Assembly (NCBI GenBank): GCA_947044365.1
Contig: OX345636.1
Location: forward strand, 46,873,037-46,937,036
From: Petrosia ficiformis
Lineage: Eukaryota; Porifera; Demospongiae; Haplosclerida; Petrosiidae
Length of the DNA: 64,000 nt
Direction of reading: 5' to 3'
The notes under the pieces are model-generated. The model was given only the letters and a program-made list of their open reading frames with translations, searched no databases and was not told the origin of the DNA. Positions 1-9,954 of this stretch are shown here, in pieces. Both the position numbers and the translations under genes were made by a program. How positions within the stretch are numbered: position 1 is the first letter of the stretch; every line of letters begins with the position of its first letter.

Positions 1-830
1 TTCCCGATTTCATGCTTTTGAGTAACACTGAGAAACAAACCCTCTTCAATCATTATGTATGTTCAACCCTTTTTTTCGGAATGTCATTGAAATTCCTGAA
101 ATCAGAGAAAACTTCTTTCACTTCCTGATCTTTATTCTCTTGCTACTAATACCATCACTACTCTATGATATGGTGAAGATGTAGCATTGAGAATAAATGT
201 AATGAAATGCAATTATTGAGTGTAGTGTACCCCAAATATTTATGGTAATTTGAAATATAGAAATTAACAAAGATATTTAGCTTCATTAACTAAATTGCCA
301 AAGATCCCTACTTTCTACATTATTGTCACCAGTCTATTATACAATGAAGAAGGGGGCTTGGAGACACTTGCAATTAAATTTCATTATTGGGTATAATACT
401 CTGTTATCAAAAAATTAAGTTAGGGATCATTGGAACATAGAGAGTAGCAGTGATCCTTGGCTTTATAATTTAAACAGTAAAGATTCTTACTTTCTTTCAT
501 TATTATATACTGTTACCAGTCTATTATATAGTGAATAACAGGAATTGGAGATACATACAATTAAATGTAATTATTAATTTTAATGCACCTTAATTCAAAA
601 GGAAATCTGTTAGAGATGATTGGAACATAGAAAGTAGCAAAGATCTCTTTACCTTCACTTTACATTTAGTTTACAAATTATTAGAGAGCCTTAGATCAGA
701 TCATTATAGATGGTTACCAATGTGTTGCACCATGACACCTTGATGATAAATATATACAATGAAATGTAATTATAAAATGTTAATTAACTTTCTTGTTATT
801 AATAATCAATGAAAGTATTAGGATGGACGA
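1..830. repeat. Partial copy of the large palindromic repeat family
   Basis: Non-coding. It contains two or three diverged tandem units of about 190 bp, recognisable by the recurring phrase CAGTCTATTATA followed by a GAGACAC-like motif (near 330 and 520). A unique end follows, containing ACATTTAGTTTACAAATT near 665. The same units and the same end, in the same orientation, occur in the right arm of the palindrome at 57.3-59.4 kb, so this is another copy of that repeat cut by the window edge. Confidence 0.7.
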
Positions 831-837
831 AGATGTG

Positions 838-1193
838 GGCGGAAGCAACTCCAATGAGTTTCTAAATAGAATATGATAACACATGACAGTAAATTTCTGC
901 AATACCAACCTTCATATTTGTCTTTCGAGGAAATGTCCATTTTTCCAACCGCATAATAAGTACAAAACCACAAAGGCACACCCACAAAACAAGGCGTGCA
1001 AACGTGCACTGAAAATTGAGTTTTTATAGTGACAATGGGCAGAAGCTGAATTTTTTTGCAGCTTGTAAGTGAAATCATAAAATTTACTTTTCTATTCACT
1101 CTCAAACTCAAACCGTTCTCGGCGACCAACTTCAATTGAACTTATCCTGCCAGTACTGTCCACCCACTAAACTTATTGGAGTTGCATCCGCCC
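838..1193. mobile_element. MITE, GGGCGGATGC terminal-repeat family, copy A
   Basis: About 356 bp bounded by inverted ends: the left end reads GGGCGGAAGCAACTCCAATG and the right end is its reverse complement with a few differences. The body matches the copies at 9571-9944, 11507-12053 and 41539-42063. It has no coding capacity; ORFs inside it are shared with the other copies and are not genes. The superfamily is unknown. Confidence 0.75.
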
Positions 1194-1319
1194 CTGGCAA
1201 GCACAGCCCCTCGAAAAGGGGAACTGTAATACAACAGGTAGTTCCAGGCATCAATAATGATGCTTCAATCAAATCACGTTATACCATAAACTTAAAATGT
1301 GTATGGAAAAAAACGGACG

Positions 1320-1510
1320 TGATAGAGTGCTCGGCAAAAAGCTGTGAATATTCCCCTCTCAAAAAAAAGCAGAGAGAGGATGTGGATATTTTTAAAGGGG
1401 AAAGATGTGTTTGACAACAGGGTGTGGGAAAACTGCCTGCTATACAGATTCTTCTGAAAACTTTTGATTTGATTAACGGCATTGCTTCAAGTTCAATAGT
1501 TTGTTGTTTT
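1320..1510 (+). pseudogene. RecQ-type helicase N-terminal fragment, decayed
   Basis: The frame around 1345-1414 reads LKKKQREDVDIFKGERCV, which resembles the Q-motif region of RecQ/DEAD helicases (lysine- and glutamine-rich stretch, then a K-G-x-x-C/D-V segment). Just after it a shifted frame reads TTGCGKTACY, a Walker A-like P-loop. A TGA at 1412-1414 and a frame change break the link. Downstream, the original frame resumes with a KTFDLINGIASSSIV segment typical of the stretch after the P-loop. Only this short piece is visible. The assignment rests on the motif order, not on a database match. Confidence 0.45.
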
Positions 1511-1779
1511 TTTGTCTGTAAAGCCTGCAATGTTGATATTTTTGCACTCTTTGGATATAGAAGTCCTTTCAAAAAACATCACAATTTCTCCATCTCACAA
1601 AACTTTCCGGTATTTCGGTACAGTCTCTACAAAGCCGTGTTTTCATCCTGCACATGATTATGGTTGAATTTGTATGGTTTCCCTTCATTCTACAGACCCT
1701 CCTTTTCAAAGAATAGGAGGGGCTGCGCTCGTCAATCTTACAAAAAATGTCAAAGCGGGAATGGGTGTGGCAGTATAAC

Positions 1780-2818
1780 ATTTAGCCAATCAGATCATGT
1801 GGTGTTTGCTTTGATGTATACTATGGCATTGAATCCTGATATTTTGCGTCAAGTAATAGCTGTTCAGCAGCGTACTGGTAAATCTAATCAGATTATTCTT
1901 AATACTGGGACCACATCGAACATTCAAGCTGCTATTGTAAGTATAATTTTGTATAACTAGCCATTATGTTTGCAGTTAGATCTACAAGTAATAATTATAA
2001 TTGTATGTCAAGTATGACTGTAATACTGCTTTTTTTTTCCAACTGATATAGCCTCCAAAATACTCGTATAAAGTAAAAATCATTAACCCATCCAAGAAAA
2101 GTGATGTAATTATTAGAGAGCTTCACCATTTTGATACCAAATTTGAGTCTGTAGCAGCAATTAGAGTAAAGTTAATGGATGAATTTAAAGATCAAGTATC
2201 TGATACTACTCACTTTAATGTTGATGGACCACAACATTGTAAGCTCTGCCTTGTTAAAAGTGATGACTTGAAATCTATGTACTCGAAACACCGGTCCAAA
2301 TGGTGGGGAACTGGTACTATGGTGTGATGGTAGATCAGATGCAATTAAGACCAATAAGCGGAAACGAACTCATGTAACACGAGAAGACAAGGAGGCTGAA
2401 GTGGATGAAATCTATAAAAAATCTTCAGGAAAAGCACAGTGAAGTGTTTGATACTCCTAGGCTACGTTTGTGGGCTCGAATGATAGCTGCTGACTTGTAT
2501 GACAACTATGACACACCTCCAAATGTTCCTACCTTTTCGGGAATTATGTCAAAGAAACCCAAAAAAGAAAACATGTGTGAAGCTATAATCACTGCTGCAG
2601 TAGCATTTGCCAAAACTATTGCTGAAAAGCCTGTTAATCAATCTTTAACACCAGTAGTACCATCTTTTTCTCCTGCCAAATCCATTGAATTAAGAATGAA
2701 AAATTATGAACAGCTGAGGTATCTTCAACAGCCACTTGATGATGGTATTATAAATGAAAATGAGTTCAAGGAACAAAAGGAAAGTATAAACTGTTCTCTT
2801 CGCAAGCTTAATTCATAA
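1780..2818 (+). pseudogene. Unnamed transposon-associated gene with two frameshifts
   Basis: At least two exons. The first ends at 1936 before GTAAGT and contains the segment IILNTGTTSNIQAAI. The second starts at 2052 after a TATAG acceptor. The second exon reads well (PPKYSYKVKII...) up to a TGA near 2326, then continues in another frame (WCDGRSDAIKTNKRKR) and shifts again at an A run near 2413 into the frame ending at 2818 (LRLWARMIAADLYDNY, later SPAKSIELRMKNYEQL). The two shifts make it a likely pseudogene. The protein has a basic patch, a Trp-Ala-Arg-Met helix and a C-terminal charged coiled-coil-like tail. I do not know its function; it resembles proteins seen repeatedly near transposons in sponges and corals, which is recollection rather than proof. 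Confidence 0.5.
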
Positions 2819-2895
2819 ACAAGAGGTATATATCCTTTCATGTTTGCTTATAATTGACAAATATTTAAAGTTTGGTTATTACACAATCAATTTGA

Positions 2896-3655
2896 TTAAT
2901 AATAAATTTTGCAGTGATTAATGTATCCAACACAATCTTCCATTGTTACTGTTGAAAAGCTTGCTAATAGAAGAGTATTCAGGTCTGTAATGTGTGGTAG
3001 TTCTATAGATATTGTTTTAAGACTGTACTTTACTTTTGAAAATACTTCCTCAATTGGATTAAGGTCTGGTGAGTATGGTGGTAGAAACAGAACTAGAGCA
3101 CCAACATCTTCAATTGCCTTTCTAACTTCATAGACATGGTGAATTGAACAATTATCTAAAACCACTACGGAATGCATATATTAATACCATTATATGGCAT
3201 TAAGTGTGGTAGAAGATGTGTCTGTGTAAAGTCATAAAATGTATCTCCATCAAATGTACCTTTAACTGTTTGAACATCCAGTATTCCAGATGATGACATG
3301 CATGCAATTGCAGAAACCCTTTCTCCTCTAATTACAAACTCATAGTTACAGAAGTCTTTCCACGTAGACTGTACCCATATTTTCAAAGGCAATTTCTTTG
3401 GTCTGCTCCTGTTTCATCAACAAACACAAACATTTCTTGTGATAAAACAGATGCGTCTGACATGAACTGGTCTCTTAAAAGTAAATCTTGTTGTAGTGCA
3501 ACTCGCTGTAGTTTTTGTCTGGAGAAGCCATTTTCTTTTAAACATCTACATATAGTTGAAATACTTACTTCAATCTGAAGTGTATTTTCAATTTCCTGCT
3601 GAATCTCACTTAAATAAGCAGAAGGCCTTTCGATAATTGAAGAAGAGGCAGTCAC
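2896..3655 (-). pseudogene. Tc1/mariner-like (IS630) DDE transposase, decayed
   Basis: Three overlapping minus-strand reading frames together give most of a Tc1-type transposase. The first (3655 to 3383) has a helix-turn-helix-like stretch (VSISTICRCLKENGFSRQKL) and the first catalytic Asp in FVFVDETGADQRN. The second (3392 to 3165) has the conserved RGERVSAIACMSSSGI. The third (3177 to 2896) has the second Asp in VVLDNCSIHH and the Glu in PPYSPDLNPIEEVF, with 34 residues between Asp and Glu, as in Tc1 elements. A TGA replaces a conserved Arg just after RNCL and at least two frameshifts separate the blocks, so it is inactive. The N-terminal DNA-binding part is missing, at the junction with the hAT remnant. 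Confidence 0.85.
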
Positions 3656-3657
3656 AG

Positions 3658-3720
3658 ATGGAAGTTGAACAGAAGAAGCTTTTCCAGGATTGTGTTACTA
3701 GATGGAACTCCACATTTTGC
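3658..3720 (+). pseudogene. Inverted hAT transposase segment
   Basis: This short plus-strand stretch reads MEVEQKKLFQDCVTRWNST, the hallmark motif of hAT transposases that normally follows an HFKHSxLA segment. That HFKHSVLAK segment is encoded immediately next to it but on the minus strand, ending near 3721. The piece is therefore a small inversion inside the hAT gene on its right. Confidence 0.75.
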
Positions 3721-4590
3721 TAGTACACTATGCTTAAAATGCCCAACAAGCTTTCGAGCAGCTTTAATTAATCTATCAATAGCTAAACCAGGATTCAGAC
3801 ATAATTGGAGGGAGTGGGCTGAACATAGTAAACTCTGCCAGCCATGCATATCATTTAGAATTTCTAAAGCACGTACCATGTTTGCTGCACAGTCATGCAC
3901 AACTGTTGACACTTTGTTATTCAGATCATACTGTTCTCCTATTTTACAGAGCTTGTTTGCTATATTATCACCAATATGACGCTCTGGGAAACCTGATGTC
4001 TCCAATACATAAGAGCACATATCCCAATCTGGTGTTAGGTAGTGGGCTGAAACAGTAATGTAGCCTTCTGTTGCTAAACTAGACCAAATATCTGTTGTTA
4101 GTGAAACTGAGAAAGCCTTCTTTAAATTTTTCTTCAGTTGTTCTTTCCCAACATCATGCTTTCTCTTGAGGACTGTAGTTATATATTTACGACTTGGAAG
4201 TCTATATCCAGGTTGTAGAAAAGTCACAATGCTACACAATCCTTCTCCTTCAAATGAACTGATAGGTCTTAAGTCAAGCGCGATCATATCAGCAATTCGC
4301 TCAGTTGCTAGCTTATCAGAGCAATGATGTGACTTAACAAAACTATCTATTTTACCTTGTTTTGCCTGAGTTTTATTGTCACGTTTCTCATACTCGTAGT
4401 GAAGTGGATGTTTGGATGTAAGGTGGTCGCGAAGATTTGTAGTTCCTCCACAATATGCTAATATCTTGCAACAAATTGTACACTTTGCTTTCCTTTCACC
4501 AGAGATTCTTTCGAAGTATTTCCATATATCTGATCTGTGTTTGATTTCTTGCTCAGACTCAGAAACAGAAACAGAAACAGAAGTCGCCAT
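3721..4590 (-). pseudogene. hAT-family transposase, N-terminal two thirds
   Basis: The reading frame starts at 4590 (MATSVSVSVSESEQEI) and encodes a BED zinc finger near residues 36-60 (C-x2-C then H-x4-H, within KCTICCKILAYCGGTTNLRDH). The hAT catalytic region follows: TTDIWSS carries the first Asp and VHDCAANMVRAL the second. The frame runs through KLVGHFKHSVLAK and then meets an inverted segment and the Tc1-like remnant, so the C-terminal catalytic and dimerisation parts are absent. Hosts normally carry hAT proteins as cut-and-paste transposases; this copy cannot be functional. The DNA upstream of the ATG (4600-4741) looks like the element's terminal region. Confidence 0.85.
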
Positions 4591-4599
4591 ATAAAATTA

Positions 4600-4741
4600 A
4601 CTAACATGTGTTAAGTATACTTATTGCACATGCGCGTGACATGTGATTGTAGTACGCGAAGGTTCGAAGTATTTCAATATTATTCGAAGGCCTCATACCT
4701 TCGTGAAGATCGCGAAGGTTCGAACCTTCGTCCCAGCCTTA
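4600..4741. mobile_element. Probable 5' terminal region of the hAT element
   Basis: Upstream of the minus-strand hAT ATG the sequence has repeated CGAAGGTTCGAA motifs. Read on the minus strand it begins AAGGCTGGGACGAAGG near 4741, which resembles hAT ends. The opposite end was not found because the element is rearranged. Confidence 0.45.
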
Positions 4742-4764
4742 ATTTATTTATTATATATGCAGAA

Positions 4765-4945
4765 TAGTAAATTATAATTTAATTGGTCACACAGGTTGTT
4801 ATGACTACGTGATGACATAATATTAACATTGTTAGTTTCCAAACCTACAATCTAATATGAGATGTTAGGCATGATAATTGATTATAATTGGTACAAGGAT
4901 GTTATGGTGCAGTAATAACAACCTGATTAAATTGTAGTCTGTGTC
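4765..4945. mobile_element. MITE with GGTTGTTAT inverted ends
   Basis: About 180 bp with imperfect inverted ends. The left side contains TTTAATTGGTCACACAGG followed by TTGTTATGACTAC. The right side reverse-complements to a similar AATTTAATCAGGTTGTTATT. A related copy lies at 8092-8272 and diverged pieces near 31.9 and 34.2 kb. No protein is encoded. Confidence 0.5.
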
Positions 4946-5116
4946 CCTGCAACTGTACTAACCTAACAATTCTATTTTTTTCAGTGTGACACCCAAACAA
5001 TAATTAACACTGTGCCTGTTTTCTTCATAGTAAATTAATACAATACTTATACAGCTACTAATACACAACAATGACTTGACTTTACTTAACATGTAAAATG
5101 TGTATTGTTTATGTAG

Positions 5117-5310
5117 ATGCAACTAAAATTTGGGACAGTCCATATCCTGGTCAAATACGTTTAACAGCAGGCCAACCAAAGTTTGCTGGAGATCTACTGT
5201 AATGGACAATGGGGGACAGTCTGTGATAATTCGTTAGGAGCTACAGATGCACTAGTAACATGTAGACAACTAGGATACAACTATTGCTACACTTATGACA
5301 CTTTATCACA
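5117..5310 (+). pseudogene. Isolated SRCR exon (first half of domain), frameshifted
   Basis: Plus-strand copy of the exon that on the minus strand occupies 33797-33998. It keeps the ATGTAG acceptor and a GTAGGT donor, and encodes the WGTVCD and VTCRQLGYN landmarks. It is 194 nt against 202 nt in the intact exon; the missing 8 nt, in the region before the LLEIYC equivalent, shift the frame. The next SRCR exon is not found on this strand, so it is a dead, inverted duplicate. Confidence 0.8.
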
Positions 5311-5329
5311 GTAGGTATGCATGTACTAT

Positions 5330-5900
5330 AGTAAATATACATTGATGATATTTAGAATTGAAATACCAATGTTGCCAAAAAATGTGATAACGCAGTACAT
5401 ACTCAGCATTGCTCTTTGTATGTGACCATCGTATGTACGTACGTATTTCCAAATAAAATTTGGAAGTTTAATTAGCTTAGAGTTGAGTAGTTATCGTCAT
5501 GAAATGGGTATAATACATGATTATCATAAAGCTCTCTGTTAGGAAGAGAAACAACGACAACTAACTATATAATTTCAGTTTGTGTTCTGTTTGTACTTAT
5601 TTGAAGTAACTATCACCTTGCAGTAAGTATAGGTTATAGGTCGAGGGGATTGCTCCAAAACAACTAATATCCTACAAAGCAGAAGAAACCCACAAAGCAA
5701 GGATGTTGGGGCCATATTATATTGCATATTGGTAAAGCTATGGCTAAAGCTGGAGGTTATGAAATTTATAATACGCTGCACAAAAGTAGGAAGATAGTGC
5801 AGGTTTACATAAGTGACAAAGCTAAAATACAGTAAGTGGAACATTGCTATTAAATCAAACAATCACTATGTTGCTTTCCTGCAACTAATGAAGCATGATT
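5330..5900. repeat. Non-coding segmental duplicate of about 32.76-33.17 kb
   Basis: The text from the CATACTCAGCATTGCTCTTTG phrase (near 5398) through the phrase at 5575-5740 (TTTCAGTTTGTGTTCTGTTT, later CAAAGCAAGGATGT) recurs at 32.81-33.13 kb in the same order with small differences. Together with the exon at 5117 this shows that a block next to the SRCR2 region was copied here. The ORFs it contains are not supported as genes. Confidence 0.6.
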
Positions 5901-6590
5901 TTGGTATACATGGCTTTGTTAAAAGCTCTTCTGTGAAACTAAGTGAGTTTAAAGCCTGTGCTGTTTAAAATGTGGAAATTATGCAGGTATGTAAAGTTTG
6001 GGCGTTGCCTTCATAGTCACCTTGCTGCCGGCATTACCTTCATACTCACCTTGCTGTCTCCCTGTACTACTAGATCTACTGATCATAAAGAAAATTTATG
6101 CTGCAGGTGTCAGAATCTTATCATAATAACCTTCTGTTGAGCTTCAATAGTTGATGTATTTAAAATTGTATTTTCTTTTGCTGCGTTGGTAATTCCATAC
6201 TTTTGATGTTGTTATTTTGTACCACAATATCACAACTAAACCCTCCTTTTTGCCTTGTTGTGGCAAAGTCAATAACACAAAATTATATATACCTCCTATA
6301 GCATGATGCCATGTATCTAACACAGAATTATCTACCTCCTGTCGAAATGTCAAGTGATGGCAGGTACATTCATCATTTAGACACCTCATCACATCAAAGG
6401 ATGAGTATTCATTTTAGGTATAAGAATAGATAATTATATGTAGTAATTGCAATAATCAAAATGTTTACTTAATGCAATAATTATGTCAGGTTTGTAAATG
6501 TCAATATATCCAAGCCATAATTTGCTCGTGTGATTTGTAAATAGTGGAAATCAGGTTTATCCTCACAGGGAAGTTCAAATTACGTCATTG
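5901..6590. other. No recognised feature
   Basis: AT-rich sequence with a few short open frames without similarity I can recognise. Nothing supportable. Confidence 0.4.
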
Positions 6591-6597
6591 GTATTGT

Positions 6598-7206
6598 CAG
6601 GAGCCCATAATGACGTTGACCACAAAGCGTAAGAGTAGGAGCGGTAAACGACCACGCATTTAATTAAATTGGGCAAACTATCTGTCTGACCGTCTGTTAC
6701 TATTTTTAGAACCCACGTGTATACAACTTCGTTAAATACGGCGTCTACACTTCGACGATCTTCAAGGTTAGTTATGAAACGAACACGTATAGACGCATAA
6801 ATGGAGTCACCTACTATCAGGAAAGTGAGAGCATGCTTTGGGGAAGCTGAGAAATAACTGTTTAGTCCTTTTCAAGAGTGTTTGACATCATTGCCTTCTG
6901 TCATTGAAATGAATGCAGTGAAGGCTTCCGACTACTTTGTCAATGACTTAACTAGGAACATCTTCACAGTCTACACGAGCCAGAATATCGCTCAATTCTT
7001 TTCTCTGTTATACAGGAAACTTAGTCAATATAGTATATAGTACCTGTTCATTTTGTAGAAGCCATATTTCAACGAAGGCGTGTACACGTGGGTTCTAAAA
7101 ATAGTAACAGACGGTCAGACAGATAATTTGACCAATTTAATTAAATGTGTGGTCGTTTACCGCTCCTACTCTTACGCTTTGTGGTCAATGTCATTATGGG
7201 CTCCTG
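6598..7206. mobile_element. 609-bp MITE with about 125-bp terminal inverted repeats, P-like ends
   Basis: The element starts CAGGAGCCCATAATGAC and ends with its inverse. Nearly all of the first 125 bp is matched, inverted, by the last 125 bp, with only a handful of differences. It is flanked by the direct repeat GTATTGT (6591-6597 and 7207-7213), or 8 bp if the terminal G is counted as host. The end CAGGAGCCCATAA and the subterminal TAGGAGCGG..TAACG match the left end of the P-element-like transposon at 36086, so this is probably its non-autonomous relative. The core has an 80-codon frame (6801-7040) broken by one TAA at 6855; its product is not recognised. Confidence 0.85.
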
Positions 7207-7226
7207 GTATTGTATATATACAATAC

Positions 7227-7412
7227 CAATGACTCAGCGGTGTTGTTTTAGTTAGCTAAAAATTGAAACACTGTTTAGTTAGCCCATTTTATGTTTAGTT
7301 ACTCAACTAAAACAATTTTGTGATGTCGAAACTAACCATAACTAAACTAAAAATAATATGATTCATGGGTAACTAAAACTAAAACTACATTTCTAAATTA
7401 AAACAACACTAT
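7227..7412. repeat. TAACTAAA-rich foldback
   Basis: Begins GTGTTGTTTTAGTT and ends with the inverse AACAACAC near 7410, with many AACTAAA units between. The right half recurs at about 33430-33490 in the same position relative to an SRCR exon. No protein is encoded. Confidence 0.45.
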
Positions 7413-7458
7413 AACACAGTAAGCAAACACTTCTGAATTAGGCATCTAGGGTACTCAC

Positions 7459-9326
7459 AGCAGACCAGTGTTATATCTTCACTATGACTACAGTTAGTGA
7501 TAGGTGATGAACTACATGATCCAGAAAAACATGAGGAAAGGCAATTATAAGTAGAAATGCTACAGCCGATGGTGGTCAACCATATACTTTGAGACTCATT
7601 CTCTCTTCTAAAATAAAACAAATTGATTATGCTCATGAACTTAACAATGTGATGTGTCTATGGATTTAATATTCATACACAGCTAATATACAATTAATCA
7701 AAGTTTTCAAAACACATTACTTACGGTGGTAAAGTGCTATAAGTGCAGTAATAGTTATATCCTAGCTGTCTACACGTAACTAGTGCATCTGTAGCTCCAG
7801 ACCAATTATCACAGACTGTTCCCTATTGTCGATTACAGTAGATCTCCAGCAAACCTTGGTTGGAATATTCACTTCCTGTTAAACGTATTTGACCAGAATA
7901 TGGACTGTCCCAAATTCTAGTTGTATCTACATAAACAATATACATTTTACATGTTAAGTAAAGTTCAGTCATTGTTGTGTATTAGTAACTGTATAAGTAT
8001 TGTATTAATTTACTATGAAGAAAACAGGCACAGTGTTAATTAAAAAATAGAAATGTTAAAATACCAAACATAGTTAGTATATTTGCAAGGATACAAATTA
8101 TAATTAAATTGGTCATACAGGTTGTTATTACTACATGATAACATACTTGTACCAATTATTAGTATGTCTAATATCTCATATTAGATGCACAACAAAGGTT
8201 TGGAAACATACAATGGTAATATTACGTCACCATGTGGTCATAACAACTTGTATGACCAATTAAATTATGATTCCTTGTAATTATACTATAATAAATAAAT
8301 TAGTTATTTTAACAATTTTGTTTTTGCAGTTTACTTCTTTAGTTCAGGATATAATCACGTCTTCGTATTCCTTTTGTGTATATCATTACATAGTTGAGGG
8401 GTGCTCAGTCAATTAATGGGTGTAGTGCACAAGGAAGACACATGCATGAGCTAATGGATATAGTAACATAAATATAGCAACATGTAGAAACTACAGGTAT
8501 TCTAACTGAAAGACACTAGAAAGGTTATACAACAAAGTTAATTAAAAAGGTAAAGGAATGGAAAATAATACGAGTTGAATTTTAAATTAAAAGTTGGGGA
8601 AGAAAAGAATCTTGGATTCTCACTACAAAACAATCATAGTTCCCACCCTCTTAATTTCTAAACCCTTTTGATGTTGCAAAATGGTAGATTAACACGTGCA
8701 TTTTTATATATACTCACAGCAATTTATGACAAGGTCGAAATTATCATTGGAACACGCTGTAGAGTACTGGGCATTAACACTACACTGTAGCAATGTTAAA
8801 TAAGTATCAATTGAGCATGAAACATCCTCGATTAAAATTGCGTTACCTTCTGTACCATACCTAATATTTGAATGCAATTTTCATTTAGTACAATAAAATT
8901 AAAACAATAAAAACTATAAATAAGAAATTAATGATAAGAGATGGCAATGAGTTTCATGTAAGATTAGACAGTCATATTCACAACAAACTAATTAACTCAC
9001 TGAGTGATTGAACTTGTAGTACCAAAACTAGAAGAACCAGTGTAATCAAGCTGATGACATGTCACATCAGCGTAAAAGTCATCACAAATATTACCCCAAC
9101 TGCCTCCATAATATATCTGTACTATACCAGAGCTCCAAGCTTGAGTATCACTGTGTCAGAATACTGATTGTCCCGCATAAGTCGCAATGCTCCATTACCA
9201 ATCTCTATCAAGCAAATTTATTAATCTAACAATGAAATTTGAATGTGTACAAGATAGATAAAGTCATGCCTGCATTAGCTTTCAAGATAAGACCAGTGCC
9301 ACATTGAGGATGGAAAGACGATACAT
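7459..9326 (-). pseudogene. Decayed SRCR receptor head: signal peptide plus two SRCR domains
   Basis: Collinear copy of the first five exons of the receptor at 35.2-33.5 kb. The order is signal-peptide exon (9326 to 9270), SRCR1 exons (9204-9001 and 8860-8718) and SRCR2 exons (7926-7725 and 7607-7459). Lesions are visible. The signal peptide has lost 7 nt and now meets a stop after LNVALVLS, and its splice donor is GC instead of GT. The first SRCR1 exon has an 8-nt insertion and a 15-nt deletion. The first SRCR2 exon has TAG in place of the Trp codon of the WGTVCD motif. The other two exons remain open. No transmembrane exon follows. It is a duplicated and inactivated gene fragment. Confidence 0.9.
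8092..8272. mobile_element. MITE with GGTTGTTAT inverted ends, copy 2
   Basis: Lies in the intron between the SRCR1 and SRCR2 exons of the 7.5-9.3 kb pseudogene. The left end reads AAATTGGTCATACAGGTTGT and the right end is its near inverse (ACAACTTGTATGACCAATTT). Related to 4765-4945. Confidence 0.55.
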
Positions 9327-9570
9327 CTTTGTAAATACTAGACAGGATTTCTGCACCTTCTGTAATGCCCAGACCACCATTTCAAAAATGGGAGAGGCTG
9401 GTCTAGTCACAGCCACACCCACTAGTTTTGATTGTTGACTACTGATATCTGGCTCTTCATTGTGTTGCAGTATATTGACACTGATGCAACGTTAATAATG
9501 AAAGGATATTTGCTATTTTCTAAGTTAAAGGTACTTTGCTAAATTGATGCTCATTTAAAGTTGGACTCTA

Positions 9571-9944
9571 GACGGATGCAACTCCAATGAGTTTATAGTC
9601 TAGTCTCAGTAGCGAAACTATTTCTAGTCTTGTAGAATGGTTGGTGTTGGTGGGTGGACAGTATTGGTGGAATAAATGCAATTGTAGTTGGTCTCCAAGA
9701 AAGAACAGAGTTTGAGAGCGCATAGAAAAGTAAATTTTATGATTTCACTTGCAAGCTACAAAATTCAGCTTTCTTCAGCCCCTTGTCACTGGTATATCAC
9801 TTTTCATTGTACTTTGTGCACGTGCACACCATTCTTTGTGGCTGTGGCTTTCATGATTTTATACTTAGAAAAATGGCTCAAAATACATGAAGGTTGATAT
9901 TGCACAAAATATCATTTAGAAACTCATTGGAGTTGCATCCGCCC
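9571..9944. mobile_element. MITE, GGGCGGATGC family, copy B
   Basis: 374 bp with inverted ends (GACGGATGCAACTCCAATGA on the left, its inverse on the right). It is flanked by the direct repeat ACTCTA (9565-9570 and 9945-9950), the clearest target duplication in this family. Non-coding. Confidence 0.85.
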
Positions 9945-9954
9945 ACTCTATAGT

